Positions 9,021 through 18,382 of a stretch of 47,322 nucleotides of DNA are shown piece after piece. The notes beneath the pieces were generated by a model. That model searched no databases. It saw only the letters and a program-made list of their open reading frames with translations, and was not told where the DNA came from. Every line of letters starts with the position of its first letter. The first letter of the stretch is position 1. Source of the stretch: Candidatus Enterocola intestinipullorum (GTDB lineage: Bacteria > Bacteroidota > Bacteroidia > Bacteroidales > Paludibacteraceae); assembly GCA_017694565.1 (NCBI GenBank), contig JADIMR010000049.1, forward strand, positions 1 to 47,322. Reading direction: 5' to 3'. A program made the translations under genes and the position numbers.

Positions 9021-10370
9021 ATGGGATTTCACGATTACCTGCCCTATTACAAGAACAACCTGAAAATAGCCGGACCGATAATGCTCTCGCAATTGGGCGG
9101 GGCAGCCACACAGTTGGCCGACAATATAATGGTCGGACAATTGGGAACAGTGGAACTCGCGGCCGCATCGTTCTCAAACGCCGTATTCGGAATCGGCTTT
9201 TTAGTCTCGTCGGGAATCGCAATGGCCGCCACTCCGTTGATAGGCCGCCACTTCGTTTGCGGCGACGATGAAAACGTAAGCAAGTATTTGCAGAACTCGT
9301 TGGTGGTGGCAATCGCCACCGGGATTGCGGTTTCCGCCATTCTCGGGATTGCCGGCACGTTTTTTCCTTTCATGGGACAGGAAGCGGAAGTCATAAGGTT
9401 GGCGACACCATACTACATCACCTTGGTCGCAAGCCTGCTCCCGTTCATGTGTTTTGCTTTTTTCAAGCAATTCCTCGAAGGAATCGGCAATACGAAAATA
9501 GCGATGCACATAACCATCACGGCCAATATAATAAATATCGTATTCAACTATTTCCTTATATTCGGCACATTCGGATTTCCCAAATTGGGAGTTTTAGGCG
9601 CGGGAATCGCCACCTTGCTCTCCCGGATATTCATGCCGGTCGCGTGTTTTTTCGCCGTGAAAAAGCACGCCGGATGGTGGAAGTTCTTCCGCATGTTCGC
9701 CAAATCCCGTTTCTCCGCAAAAACCATTAAAGAACTGTTCAGTGTCGGCCTGCCCATTTCCGCGCAAATGGGTATCGAGATGACTACTTTTTCCGTTTCT
9801 GCCGTCATGGTCGGGTGGATTGGAGCCGCCTCGCTTGCCGCCCACCAAATTGCCGTCAGCATTTCAACCACCACGTTTATGGCCATCACCGGTATCGCCG
9901 CTGCAACGACGATACGTGTAAGCCACCGCCTGGGGCTCAAAGACTATGCGGCCATGAAAATGGCATCGAACGCATCATTGCACCTCAGCCTTGCGATAAA
10001 CGGCGCACTTGCAATAATATTGGTCATTTTCAGGAACATATTCCCGCTCGCTTTCAGTTCCGACCCGGTTGTTGTGGATTTGGCGGCGCAACTGCTTGTT
10101 GTCGTGGCTTGTTACCAAATATTCGATTCGTTACAAGGCGTGGGATTGGGCATTCTGCGTGGAATGACCGATGTTTTCGCTCCCATGATTGCCGCTTTCG
10201 TCTCTTACGTGATAATAGGGCTTCCGCTCGGTTACGTGCTCGGATTCCATGCCGGGTCGGGAGCAGTAGGCGTATGGGCCGGATTAAGCATAGGCCTCGC
10301 AATCGCCGCATTATTTTATCATATACGCATCCGCCAAAAATTCGGATATTTTAGTAAATTGCGAAATTAA
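9021..10370 (+). CDS. MATE-family multidrug/Na+ antiporter (NorM-like)
   Basis: This 449-aa inner-membrane protein has about twelve hydrophobic segments in two related halves. The opening KIAGPIMLSQLGGAATQLADNIMVG is the hallmark of NorM-type MATE exporters, and a matching second-half start is seen at VGLPISAQMGIEMTTF. Such proteins export cationic compounds in exchange for Na+ or H+. The ORF-track start at 8811 overlaps the M24 gene; ATG 9021 gives the usual length and N-terminus. The natural substrate is unknown. Confidence 0.9.
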   Translation: MGFHDYLPYYKNNLKIAGPIMLSQLGGAATQLADNIMVGQLGTVELAAASFSNAVFGIGFLVSSGIAMAATPLIGRHFVCGDDENVSKYLQNSLVVAIATGIAVSAILGIAGTFFPFMGQEAEVIRLATPYYITLVASLLPFMCFAFFKQFLEGIGNTKIAMHITITANIINIVFNYFLIFGTFGFPKLGVLGAGIATLLSRIFMPVACFFAVKKHAGWWKFFRMFAKSRFSAKTIKELFSVGLPISAQMGIEMTTFSVSAVMVGWIGAASLAAHQIAVSISTTTFMAITGIAAATTIRVSHRLGLKDYAAMKMASNASLHLSLAINGALAIILVIFRNIFPLAFSSDPVVVDLAAQLLVVVACYQIFDSLQGVGLGILRGMTDVFAPMIAAFVSYVIIGLPLGYVLGFHAGSGAVGVWAGLSIGLAIAALFYHIRIRQKFGYFSKLRN

Positions 10371-10440
10371 TCGCGGCTCTGCGAAAAAAAACGGGCTACA
10401 TGTTCCCTTGATCCGCATTTGGCCGTTACCTGACACAACC

Positions 10441-13212
10441 ATGAAAAAACTTTTCCTAATCGATGCCTACGCGATAATCTATCGCGCCTACTATGCCTTG
10501 TTGAACAACATAAGGTTCACCAACAAAGACGGCGTGAACACCGCGCCTGTTTACGGATTCCTGAACACTTTGCACGAAGTCATCAGCAAGGAGAATCCTA
10601 CGCACATGGCCGTGGCATTCGACACAGGAAAGACATTCAGGCACGAGGAGTACGAGCAATATAAGGCTCAACGTGAAAAAACCCCGGAAGACATAACCGC
10701 CGCCATCCCTTTTATAAAGAAGTTGGTACGGGCTTATAACATTCCTGTCATAGAAGCCCCGGGATACGAGGCGGACGACATAATCGCTTCCGTCGCGCGC
10801 AATGCGGAAGCACAGGGATTCGACAGTTACATGCTGACCCCTGATAAAGACTACTGCCAACTTGTGGACGACCATTGCTTTTTATACCGGCCTGTACACG
10901 GGGGCGGTTACGAAATAATGGGCGTTGAAGAAGTAAAGAAAAAATACGGATTCGACGACCCTAAGCAGATGATCGATTATTTGGGGCTTGTCGGCGACAA
11001 GTCCGACAATATTCCGGGGTGTCCGGGAGTGGGAGAGAAAACAGCCGGTACCTTGCTGAAACAATTCGGGACCATTGACAATCTATACGCCAACATCAAC
11101 GAAGTCAAAGGCGCGATCCAAGGCAAACTTTCGGCATACGAGGACCAAGTAAGATTGTCCCGCCGTCTGGCTACAATCAAAACGGATTTGGATTTGCCTT
11201 TTGACGAGAATGCCCTGGCTTTAAAAGATCCCGACCTGCCCGCCCTGAACGCGATTTTGGACGAATTGGAGATGAAATCGCAACAAAAGAAGATCAACAG
11301 TTACTACAAAAAGAATCAGCTCCCCGCGCAGAGCGAGGAAATTTCCCTTTTCGACATGGAAGATTTTGTCCCGAAAGACGAACCCTCCATCGCGAAAAAC
11401 GTCAAATTGCAATCCCTGCAAAACTATCCCCACGATTTCCATATACTGCAAAGCCCCGGACAAGTTGAAAGTTTCTTCAACAAGTTGGCGGAACAAAAAG
11501 AATTCTGCTTTGAAACCGAAACTTCTTCATCGGACGTGTTTTCTTGCGACTTGTTGGGAATCGCTTTCTCGTGGAAGAATTCCGAAGCATGGTTTTTGCC
11601 AATCGATTCCTTCAACCATGACCTGTATGTGGAAAAATTGCGCCCGGTTTTTTCCGACCCCGGCATAAAAAAAATATCCAACGACATAAAAAAATCCTAC
11701 TCCGTTCTAAAAATACAAGGCATCGTACTATCCGGCGGGCTTTTCGACAATACGATTGCCCATTATCTGTTACAGGCCGAATCCCGCCATGACCTTGCAG
11801 CCCTTGCGGAGCTTTATCTCGGTTACGAGCCTGCCGGGTTGGAAAAAATAGCAGGACCGGCAGGAAAAAGACAGAAATCCCTCAAAGACGTGGCATTGCC
11901 CGATCTGGCAACATTTGCCTGCGAAAACACGGAAACAGGATTCCGGCTGTACAAGACATTGCGCGACAGACTTGGGACAGCAGGCGTGGAAAGCTTGTTC
12001 TACAATGTGGAAATGCCCCTATCCATCTGCCTTGCCGATATGGAAATGGCAGGAGTCCGCATAGATTCCGATGCCTTGCGGGCATATTCAGCCACATTGG
12101 GCAAGGAAGCTGCAAGGATAGAATCCCTGATTTACGGATATGCAGGAGAGGAATTGAACATAAACTCCCCAAAACAAGTCGGGGAATTGCTTTTTGACAA
12201 ACTCCAATTGAGCGGCAAGGCAAAAAAAACAAGGAATGGGCAATATTCCACCTCGGAAGAGATTTTGGAAAGCTTGAAAGGACGGCATCCGGTAATATCG
12301 CTATTATTGGATTACCGGCGTATCAAAAAATTATTAAGCACATACGTAGACGCGCTTCCAAGCCTTATAAATCCTGTAACAGGCAAGATACATACTTCTT
12401 ATAACCAAACAGTTACCGCAACAGGACGCTTAAGCTCCGCCAATCCGAACCTGCAAAACATACCGGTACGCGAAGATATGGGACGGGAAATAAGACAAGC
12501 ATTCGTACCCGACAACGGGTGCATTTTCCTTTCAGCCGACTATTCCCAAATCGAACTGAGGCTGATGGCACATCTGAGCGGGGACGAACACATGTGCGAC
12601 GCATTCAAAAGCGGCAAGGACATACATGCCGCCACGGCAGCGAAAATATACAAGATGCCTTTGGACAAAATCACCAAGGACATGCGGCGCAAAGCCAAAA
12701 CCGCGAACTTCGGCATCATATACGGCATAACGGCATTCGGTCTGGCTGAACGGCTTACGATAGGCCGGGAAGAAGCCAAACAACTGATTGACGGATATTT
12801 CGAGAGCTACCCGAAAATAAAACAGTTCATTGACAACTGCATACTGTCGGCACGGGAAAAAGGTTACGCCGAAACCATACTGCACCGTAAAAGATACCTG
12901 CCCGACATTTCATCGGCAAATTCAGTAGTCAGGAAATTCGCCGAACGCAACGCCGTCAATGCTCCCATACAGGGCAGCGCTGCCGACATCATAAAAATCG
13001 CCATGGTAAACATACACCGCAAAATGAAAGAAGCCGGCCTGCGTTCGCAAATGATACTGCAAGTACACGATGAGTTGGATTTCAACGTCTACCCCGACGA
13101 ATTGGAAAGCGTAAAGGAAATCGTACGCGACGGCATGGAGAACGCCGTGAAACTGTCCGTCCCCCTCGTTGCCGACTGCGGCACGGGCAAAAACTGGTTG
13201 GAAAGCCATTGA
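10441..13212 (+). CDS. polA: DNA polymerase I with degenerate proofreading site
   Basis: The product is 923 aa. The N-terminal 5' nuclease domain (1-290) has EADDIIA, TPDKDYCQLV and GDKSDNIPG. The polymerase domain has motif A (DYSQIELRLMAHLSG), motif B (RRKAKTANFGIIYG) and motif C (QVHDELDF), all intact. The middle 3'-5' exonuclease domain is recognisable, but its metal ligands are changed. Aligned by eye to E. coli Pol I, D355 is E358, E357 is kept as E360, D424 is S419 and D501 is N496. Okazaki processing and repair synthesis should be normal, while proofreading is probably lost. ATG 10441 gives the standard MKKLFLIDAYAIIYRAYYAL start. Confidence 0.97.
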   Translation: MKKLFLIDAYAIIYRAYYALLNNIRFTNKDGVNTAPVYGFLNTLHEVISKENPTHMAVAFDTGKTFRHEEYEQYKAQREKTPEDITAAIPFIKKLVRAYNIPVIEAPGYEADDIIASVARNAEAQGFDSYMLTPDKDYCQLVDDHCFLYRPVHGGGYEIMGVEEVKKKYGFDDPKQMIDYLGLVGDKSDNIPGCPGVGEKTAGTLLKQFGTIDNLYANINEVKGAIQGKLSAYEDQVRLSRRLATIKTDLDLPFDENALALKDPDLPALNAILDELEMKSQQKKINSYYKKNQLPAQSEEISLFDMEDFVPKDEPSIAKNVKLQSLQNYPHDFHILQSPGQVESFFNKLAEQKEFCFETETSSSDVFSCDLLGIAFSWKNSEAWFLPIDSFNHDLYVEKLRPVFSDPGIKKISNDIKKSYSVLKIQGIVLSGGLFDNTIAHYLLQAESRHDLAALAELYLGYEPAGLEKIAGPAGKRQKSLKDVALPDLATFACENTETGFRLYKTLRDRLGTAGVESLFYNVEMPLSICLADMEMAGVRIDSDALRAYSATLGKEAARIESLIYGYAGEELNINSPKQVGELLFDKLQLSGKAKKTRNGQYSTSEEILESLKGRHPVISLLLDYRRIKKLLSTYVDALPSLINPVTGKIHTSYNQTVTATGRLSSANPNLQNIPVREDMGREIRQAFVPDNGCIFLSADYSQIELRLMAHLSGDEHMCDAFKSGKDIHAATAAKIYKMPLDKITKDMRRKAKTANFGIIYGITAFGLAERLTIGREEAKQLIDGYFESYPKIKQFIDNCILSAREKGYAETILHRKRYLPDISSANSVVRKFAERNAVNAPIQGSAADIIKIAMVNIHRKMKEAGLRSQMILQVHDELDFNVYPDELESVKEIVRDGMENAVKLSVPLVADCGTGKNWLESH

Positions 13213-13297
13213 TTGCGTTCCCACTAATGGACGGAATGTAATCCTACTGATTATCGCGTATTGCCGGTTATCTGATTACGGCTGGGATGTCTCCACA

Positions 13298-13333
13298 AAA
13301 AAAGCGGAAGAAAATATTTTCTTCCGCTTTTTT
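13298..13333. terminator. Bidirectional palindromic terminator
   Basis: A perfect 36-bp palindrome (AAAAAAGCGGAAGAAAAT and its complement, centre 13315/13316) lies between the converging polA and CoA-transferase genes. Read in either direction it gives a GC-containing stem followed by six T residues, so it can serve both transcripts. Confidence 0.9.
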
Positions 13334-13350
13334 ATAATCAATCGACAAAA

Positions 13351-14847
13351 TCATTGGAATTTTGACCAATCGGTTGTCCTCATGTCTCCCGTTTCCATGA
13401 ATGCCCTGTGCATTCCGAAACAAGCGGCAAGATTGTGCGGAGTATGGCCGTCTTTGCAAAGTGCAAGGTAGTCGCGAAGCATCGGACGATATTCCGGATC
13501 CACGCATTTGTTGATAATCTCTTCTGCCCGCTGCCTCGGCGATTTGCCGCGCAAATCGGCAACACCGAATTCCGTAACCAATATTTTCACCGAATGTTCG
13601 CTGTGGTCCAAATGTGAAACCATCGGGACTATGGAACTGATTTTCCCGTCTTTTGCGGTTGCCGGTGTTGTAAAAATCGAAATATAGGCATTGCGGGTGA
13701 AGTCTCCCGAACCGCCTATGCCGTTCATCATCCTCGTACCCGTTACATGCGTCGAATTTATATTGCCGTAAATATCGGCTTCCAATGCGGTGTTGATGGT
13801 AATCAAACCCAGTCGCCTGATAAGCTCGGGATTGTTCGACAACTCCTGCGGACGCAGAAGGATCTTGTCGTGGAAATAAGACATGTCGTCATATATGCCT
13901 TGCAATACGGGTGCGGTAACAGTAAGCGCACATGCGCTGCCGAATGTAATCCTGCCCTGGCGCATAAGGTCGATGACGGCATCCTGCATCACTTCGGTAT
14001 ACATGGTAAAAGGCGGCACATGGGGATTGTTGCCCAATTCGTACAATACGGCGTTGGCTATGTTGCCGACCCCTGATTGTATCGGCAGGAAAGCGGCAGG
14101 TATGCGTCCCGACTTTATTTCCTGCGTAAGGAACTCGGAAACATTGCGCCCGATACGCATGGTAACTTCGTCCGGGGTATGGAAACTTCCCACCTCGTCG
14201 GGAAGATCCGTCTCCACTATGCCCACGATTTTTGACGGGTCGAGTTTCAATACGGGAGAACCTATGCGGTCCTTTACGGTGTATATCGGGATTTCGCGCC
14301 TTACGGGAGGATCTGCCGGCTCGTATATGTCGTGCATTCCACGCAACTGCTTGCTGTGATGCTTGTTAAGTTCTATTATGACCTTGTCCGCATAACGGGC
14401 GAACGTGGCGACGTTACCGACAGCGGCGGTCAATACCACCGTGCCGTCCGGCTCGATGTCACAAGCCTCGACTATCAGCACGTTGGGACGGGACATGAAG
14501 CCGTAACGCATTTCCTGTGCCAGGTGCGAAAGGTGCATATCCACATAATCCACTCCGCCGGTCTTGTTCATGGATGCCCGCAAATCCTTATTGGACTGGT
14601 ACGGGGTACGGAAAGATACCGCTTGGGCACGGACCAAAGCCCCGTCGACGGAATCGCCCGTGGACGCGCCAGTATAAACTGAAATCTTGAAAGGTTTGCC
14701 TTCCGCATGGAGAGCTTCGGCCCTCTTTGCTATCTCCGGCGCAACGGCCTTGGGCACACCTGCGGGGGTAAACCCGCTGAATCCTACGACATCCCCGTCG
14801 TTTACCAATTGCGCCGCTTCTGCGGCTGTCAAAATCGGGAAATTCAT
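13351..14847 (-). CDS. Acetyl-CoA hydrolase / succinyl-CoA:acetate CoA-transferase family
   Basis: The 498-aa product belongs to the class I CoA-transferases that include Cat1/AarC/ScpC. It has the N-terminal GFSGFTPAGVPK loop, SVYTGASTGDSVDGALV, the glycine-rich QSGVGNIANAVL and the TEVMQDAVIDL stretch where the catalytic glutamate of this family lies, and GSGDFTRNAYIS towards the C-terminus. Such enzymes exchange CoA between acetate and succinate or related acids, usually at the end of a fermentation path. ATG 14847 is the natural start (MNFPILTAAEAAQLVNDGD); the ORF-track extension runs across the -7 element. It is a single-gene unit with its own promoter and terminator. The exact acid pair cannot be told. 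Confidence 0.9.
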   Translation of the reverse strand: MNFPILTAAEAAQLVNDGDVVGFSGFTPAGVPKAVAPEIAKRAEALHAEGKPFKISVYTGASTGDSVDGALVRAQAVSFRTPYQSNKDLRASMNKTGGVDYVDMHLSHLAQEMRYGFMSRPNVLIVEACDIEPDGTVVLTAAVGNVATFARYADKVIIELNKHHSKQLRGMHDIYEPADPPVRREIPIYTVKDRIGSPVLKLDPSKIVGIVETDLPDEVGSFHTPDEVTMRIGRNVSEFLTQEIKSGRIPAAFLPIQSGVGNIANAVLYELGNNPHVPPFTMYTEVMQDAVIDLMRQGRITFGSACALTVTAPVLQGIYDDMSYFHDKILLRPQELSNNPELIRRLGLITINTALEADIYGNINSTHVTGTRMMNGIGGSGDFTRNAYISIFTTPATAKDGKISSIVPMVSHLDHSEHSVKILVTEFGVADLRGKSPRQRAEEIINKCVDPEYRPMLRDYLALCKDGHTPHNLAACFGMHRAFMETGDMRTTDWSKFQ

Positions 14848-14889
14848 ATATTGATGTATTTTAAACTCGGCGTTATTGCAAAACGTCTG

Positions 14890-14897
14890 CAAAGATA
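14890..14897 (-). promoter_or_regulatory. -7 promoter element of the CoA-transferase gene
   Basis: TATCTTTG on the minus strand matches TAnnTTTG and lies about 43 bp before the start codon. No good TTTG -33 element is seen at the usual spacing. The rest of the 14848-15001 gap holds nothing recognisable. Confidence 0.6.
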
Positions 14898-15001
14898 ATG
14901 CAAATGGGAACAATGAAGAAATCGGGCAAAGTTAATTTTTCATTGACTGTTGCCGTTGTACGGTTTCATTTAAAAAGAGAATGCGGAACGGCGCCCGGCC
15001 T

Positions 15002-15793
15002 TCACTTCTTTATCTCACTGACAACCCCTTTGCCAAGATACACGGCAAGTTTTTCGGGAGAAATGCCTATGTCCATGCGGCCGCGCTCGGCAAAAGAAAT
15101 CTTGCCCGTTTCTTCCGACACGACTATGACGCCGGCATCCGTCTTTTCGGTAAGACCCAAGGCGGCGCGGTGCCGCAATCCCAGATTCTTGGGCAGAGTC
15201 CTGTCGTGCGACACGGGAAGTATACATCCGGCGGCTTTCAGGGTATCGTTATTGATTATCAGCGCGCCATCGTGCAGGGGCGTGTTTTTGTAGAAGATGT
15301 TTTCTATAAGACGGGCCTTCACGTTCGCATCTATGAGTTCCCCGGTTTCGCAATACATCGACAAATCGGCCGCCCTTTGTATGACGATCAATGCCCCCGT
15401 TTTTGTTTTCGACATGTATTCCACGGCAGCCACCAACTGCTCGATACTGGCCATATTCACTGACGAATCCACCTTTCCGGAAAAGAACCTTTTGATTGTA
15501 CGGACAATGCGCGTGGAACTTTTCTCCCCCAACGTGGTAACGAAAGAACGTATGTCGTCCTGGAACAATATGACGACAAGGATGACACCGACGTTCACTA
15601 TCTTGTTCATCAAGAATCCCAACAATTCCATTTGGAAGACATACGCCACCAACACGTACAAAACGGCGAAAGCCGTTACCGCTACCAGTATGTTCACGGC
15701 CGACGTACCGACTAAAATGCGATATATCTGATAGATGATGACGGCCACTATCAGTATGTCGAATATGTCCTTTATACCTATGAGTTCGAACAT
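15002..15793 (-). CDS. cdaA: CdaA-type diadenylate cyclase
   Basis: CdaA makes the second messenger c-di-AMP from two ATP at the inner membrane. Three transmembrane segments (about residues 12-28, 33-51 and 57-77) are followed by a DAC domain with both catalytic signatures, DGA at 175-177 (LHDGALII) and RHR at 207-209 (GLRHRAALG). The length of 263 aa is usual for the family. It overlaps the end of folP by 16 bp, so the two are co-transcribed with folP first. No YbbR-type partner is next to it. Confidence 0.95.
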   Translation of the reverse strand: MFELIGIKDIFDILIVAVIIYQIYRILVGTSAVNILVAVTAFAVLYVLVAYVFQMELLGFLMNKIVNVGVILVVILFQDDIRSFVTTLGEKSSTRIVRTIKRFFSGKVDSSVNMASIEQLVAAVEYMSKTKTGALIVIQRAADLSMYCETGELIDANVKARLIENIFYKNTPLHDGALIINNDTLKAAGCILPVSHDRTLPKNLGLRHRAALGLTEKTDAGVIVVSEETGKISFAERGRMDIGISPEKLAVYLGKGVVSEIKK

Positions 15794-16557
15794 GGCGTTT
15801 TATGGAATTGTCTGTAAATGGCTACGGCTTCCTTGGCCTCTTTTGTGTCATGGACCCTGATTATGTCCGCTCCGCGTTCCAACAGCATACAGTTCAACGC
15901 GGTCGTGGCGTTCAATGATTCACCGGGAGATGTTCCCAACAACTGCCACAACATGCGTTTACGGGAAATTCCCGCCAGGACGGGCAATCCGAATTCTTGC
16001 AGCACTTCCATGTTCCGGGCAATCTCGTAATTGTTTTCCACATCCTTGCCGAACCCGAAACCCGGATCGAGAATGACATCGTCCACTCCCGATTTGGAAA
16101 GGGAGTCGAGTTTTTCCGAAAAGAAAAACAGCATGTCGGACACGCTGCCCCCGTGCGGCCATGTCAGGACATAGGCGGCATTGTGCGCGGCACAGACCGC
16201 GAACATTTCATCGCAACCGCCGGAAACGTCGTTGATGATGTCCACGCCATACCTTTCCAACATTTCACGCGCGATTCGGGGGCGGAAAGTGTCTATCGAC
16301 ACCGGCAATCCGGCATAGCGCCGCATGATTTCCGGCATGAAGCCGAGCAATCGCGACAATTCATCCTCTTCGCTTGCAGGCTCGCCGCCGGGCCGCGTCG
16401 AACAGGCTCCCACGTCCACCATGTCCGCACCTTCGGCAGCCGACAAATCGCAGCGGCTCCTTTCGAAAAAAGAATCCGGAGTCAAGTTTATTATGGACAT
16501 GACTTTGGGAAAGCCGTCCCCGTATAATTTGCCCTTGATGTTTAAAGACTTGTACAA
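15778..16557 (-). CDS. folP: Dihydropteroate synthase, shortened loops
   Basis: DHPS joins para-aminobenzoate to dihydropterin pyrophosphate in folate synthesis. Signatures seen are IINLTPDSFF, DVGACSTRPGGEP, SIDTFRP, INDVSGG, DPGFGFGKD, GISRKRM and IRVHD, so the pterin and phosphate sites look present. The protein is short (259 aa). By comparison with the usual family pattern about a dozen residues are missing after TPDSFF, where helix 1 should be, and a second gap follows VLTWPHGG, where a longer loop is normal. The usual MH motif in that loop is not seen. It is first in a two-gene unit with cdaA. It is probably still a functional DHPS, but diverged. Confidence 0.9.
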   Translation of the reverse strand: MYKSLNIKGKLYGDGFPKVMSIINLTPDSFFERSRCDLSAAEGADMVDVGACSTRPGGEPASEEDELSRLLGFMPEIMRRYAGLPVSIDTFRPRIAREMLERYGVDIINDVSGGCDEMFAVCAAHNAAYVLTWPHGGSVSDMLFFFSEKLDSLSKSGVDDVILDPGFGFGKDVENNYEIARNMEVLQEFGLPVLAGISRKRMLWQLLGTSPGESLNATTALNCMLLERGADIIRVHDTKEAKEAVAIYRQFHKTPCSNS

Positions 16558-16573
16558 AAGCGAAAATATTTGC

Positions 16574-16615
16574 GGGGCTCATTCAAAAAAGCCCCTTATT
16601 CCCTTTGCAAAATTA
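16574..16615 (-). promoter_or_regulatory. folP -7 element and leader hairpin
   Basis: TAATTTTG on the minus strand (16608-16615) fits TAnnTTTG about 50 bp before the folP start. The leader can form a GGGGCT...AGCCCC hairpin (16574-16595). No convincing -33 TTTG is seen. Confidence 0.5.
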
Positions 16616-16679
16616 GAAAATATCGTCATATTTGCAGGCATTTGGTTAAAAAAACGTTTTTTCTGCCGAGTTACACAAT

Positions 16680-16706
16680 TTTGACACTTAAAATTCGTTA
16701 TCTTTG
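16680..16706 (+). promoter_or_regulatory. gldJ promoter
   Basis: TATCTTTG at 16699-16706 is a consensus -7 element. A TTTG at 16680-16683 is the nearest -33 candidate, but its 15-nt spacing is shorter than usual. The expected transcript start leaves a leader of about 45 nt before the ATG at 16760. Confidence 0.6.
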
Positions 16707-16759
16707 CAGATAGCTCGAAATATCATTGAACCTTAATTAAATACTTTATAGACGTCATA

Positions 16760-18295
16760 ATGATGAGAAGCACAAAGACTTTCTTTCTGACCGTTCTCGG
16801 TATGGTGGCACTGACCCTCGCCTCCTGCAACAAAAACACGTCCGGCACTACCGGCTGGAAATACAACGATGCCGAATACGGCGGATTCCAGGTTGTGGAC
16901 GGCTACCAGCAGCAAACCCCTCCGGGCATGGTATTCATTCCCGGCGGTACATTTACCATGGGCAGGGTTACAGAAGACATTTTCAGCGAATGGAACAATT
17001 ATCCCCGCCGCGTTTCCGTCAACAACTTTTACATGGACCAATACGAAATATCCAACAGGGATTGGAAAGAATACGTGTATTGGATGGGGCTCATGTACGG
17101 CGGCGAAGTTGCCGAAAAATGCCGTCCCGACTCCACGGTATGGAGGGAAGAACTGGCCTACAACGAACCTTATCTGAATTATTACTTCACACACACGGCA
17201 TACGACATGTATCCCGTTGTCGGAATCAGCTGGGAACAGGCTACCGACTACTGCACATGGCGTAGCGACCGCGTGAACGAACGCATCCTTGTCGAAGAAG
17301 GAGTGATAGACTTCCCCGACTTCGAAGCGATAAGCCAAGACAGCACCAAGGCAGGCAACGATTCCATTGCCAAGGATATGGTTTTCAACACCGGTAAATA
17401 TTTGACTGTATCGGACTACAATCCCGACAGGGAAAAGTCGTCGATGAAAGACGCTTTCGGCAATGTGCGCAAAACCAACATGAACGACGGCCTGCTTATG
17501 CCGAATTTCCGTCTCCCGACCGAAGCCGAGTGGGAATTCGCAGCCTACGGCATACAGTCCGCGTCCGAAATGGAAACATACGAGAACCGCAGGATATACC
17601 CGTGGGACGGTTCGCAAATGCGTAACCCCAACCGCAAAGGCCGCGGAAAAATGATGGCCAACTTCGCAAGGGGACGAGGCGACATGATGGGTGTTGCAGG
17701 CGACGCGAACGACAACGCCACCATAACGGCACCTGTAAATTCATTCTGGCCAAACGATTTCGGCCTTTACAACATGGCCGGCAACGTAAACGAATGGGTC
17801 ATGGATGTTTACCGCCAGCTCAGCAGCGAAGAATTCGAAGAATACAATCCTTTCCGAGGCAACATATACAAATCGCCCGTCAGGGATTCCTCGGGAGTTT
17901 ACCAGTTGGATTCGCTTGGAAGGCTTGACATGGCCGTTGAATACTCGAAGACAGACAGTCTCGCGGCTTACGTGAAACTTGACGTCCGCAACTACGGAGA
18001 CGGCGATGCAGCAAGCAGCTACGACCAAAACCAATGGAAAGCGGTAGTCGATCCCGACGCGGCCACCAAAAAGTTGTACGATGCCGATGAACCCACCGAT
18101 CCCGAATCGATGCTGTCGTCAAAGATTTCAAACACTACCCGCGTATACAAAGGCGGAGGTTGGAAAGACCGCGCATATTGGCTCAGCCCGTCGACCCGCA
18201 GGTATTTGGAACAAACCGAGAAACGTAACGACATCGGTTTCCGTTGCGCCATGGATTGCGTAGGGTCCGACAAGGGCAACAATCCCAAAAATTGA
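16760..18295 (+). CDS. gldJ: GldJ-like gliding / type IX secretion lipoprotein
   Basis: The protein starts with a lipoprotein signal ending LTLASC and a TTGWKYNDAEYGGFQ segment typical of GldJ. A formylglycine-generating-enzyme (SUMF1)-like fold follows: PPGMVFIPGGTFTMG, FYMDQYEISNRDWKEYV, YPVVGISWEQATDYC, FRLPTEAEWEFAAYG, GLYNMAGNVNEWVMDVYR and RNDIGFRCAMD. Catalytic cysteines of true FGE enzymes are not expected in this branch. GldJ and GldK are paralogues; GldJ is preferred because of the TGW...GGF region and the following PPGMV. GldJ is an outer-membrane lipoprotein needed for gliding and T9SS function in Flavobacterium. The fourth GH16 enzyme of this window has a T9SS-like C-terminus, which would use this pathway. 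Confidence 0.85.
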   Translation: MMRSTKTFFLTVLGMVALTLASCNKNTSGTTGWKYNDAEYGGFQVVDGYQQQTPPGMVFIPGGTFTMGRVTEDIFSEWNNYPRRVSVNNFYMDQYEISNRDWKEYVYWMGLMYGGEVAEKCRPDSTVWREELAYNEPYLNYYFTHTAYDMYPVVGISWEQATDYCTWRSDRVNERILVEEGVIDFPDFEAISQDSTKAGNDSIAKDMVFNTGKYLTVSDYNPDREKSSMKDAFGNVRKTNMNDGLLMPNFRLPTEAEWEFAAYGIQSASEMETYENRRIYPWDGSQMRNPNRKGRGKMMANFARGRGDMMGVAGDANDNATITAPVNSFWPNDFGLYNMAGNVNEWVMDVYRQLSSEEFEEYNPFRGNIYKSPVRDSSGVYQLDSLGRLDMAVEYSKTDSLAAYVKLDVRNYGDGDAASSYDQNQWKAVVDPDAATKKLYDADEPTDPESMLSSKISNTTRVYKGGGWKDRAYWLSPSTRRYLEQTEKRNDIGFRCAMDCVGSDKGNNPKN

Positions 18296-18325
18296 AATTG
18301 GCATTAATCAACAGACCATAAATAA

Positions 18326-18365
18326 GATGAAGTCGGAAAAATCCCAAATTCCGGCTTCATCTTTT
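18326..18365 (+). terminator. Terminator after gldJ
   Basis: GATGAAGTCGGAA pairs with TTCCGGCTTCATC (13 bp, one wobble) around a 10-nt loop and is followed by TTTT. It lies 30 bp after the gldJ stop and just before the M16 peptidase gene. Confidence 0.85.
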
Positions 18366-18382
18366 ATATTACAAACCATCAG

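Noticed and set aside
16760-18295. True formylglycine-generating enzyme acting on sulfatases
   Set aside because: The lipoprotein signal, the GldJ-type N-terminus and the absence of any sulfatase gene favour a gliding/T9SS lipoprotein that uses the same fold.
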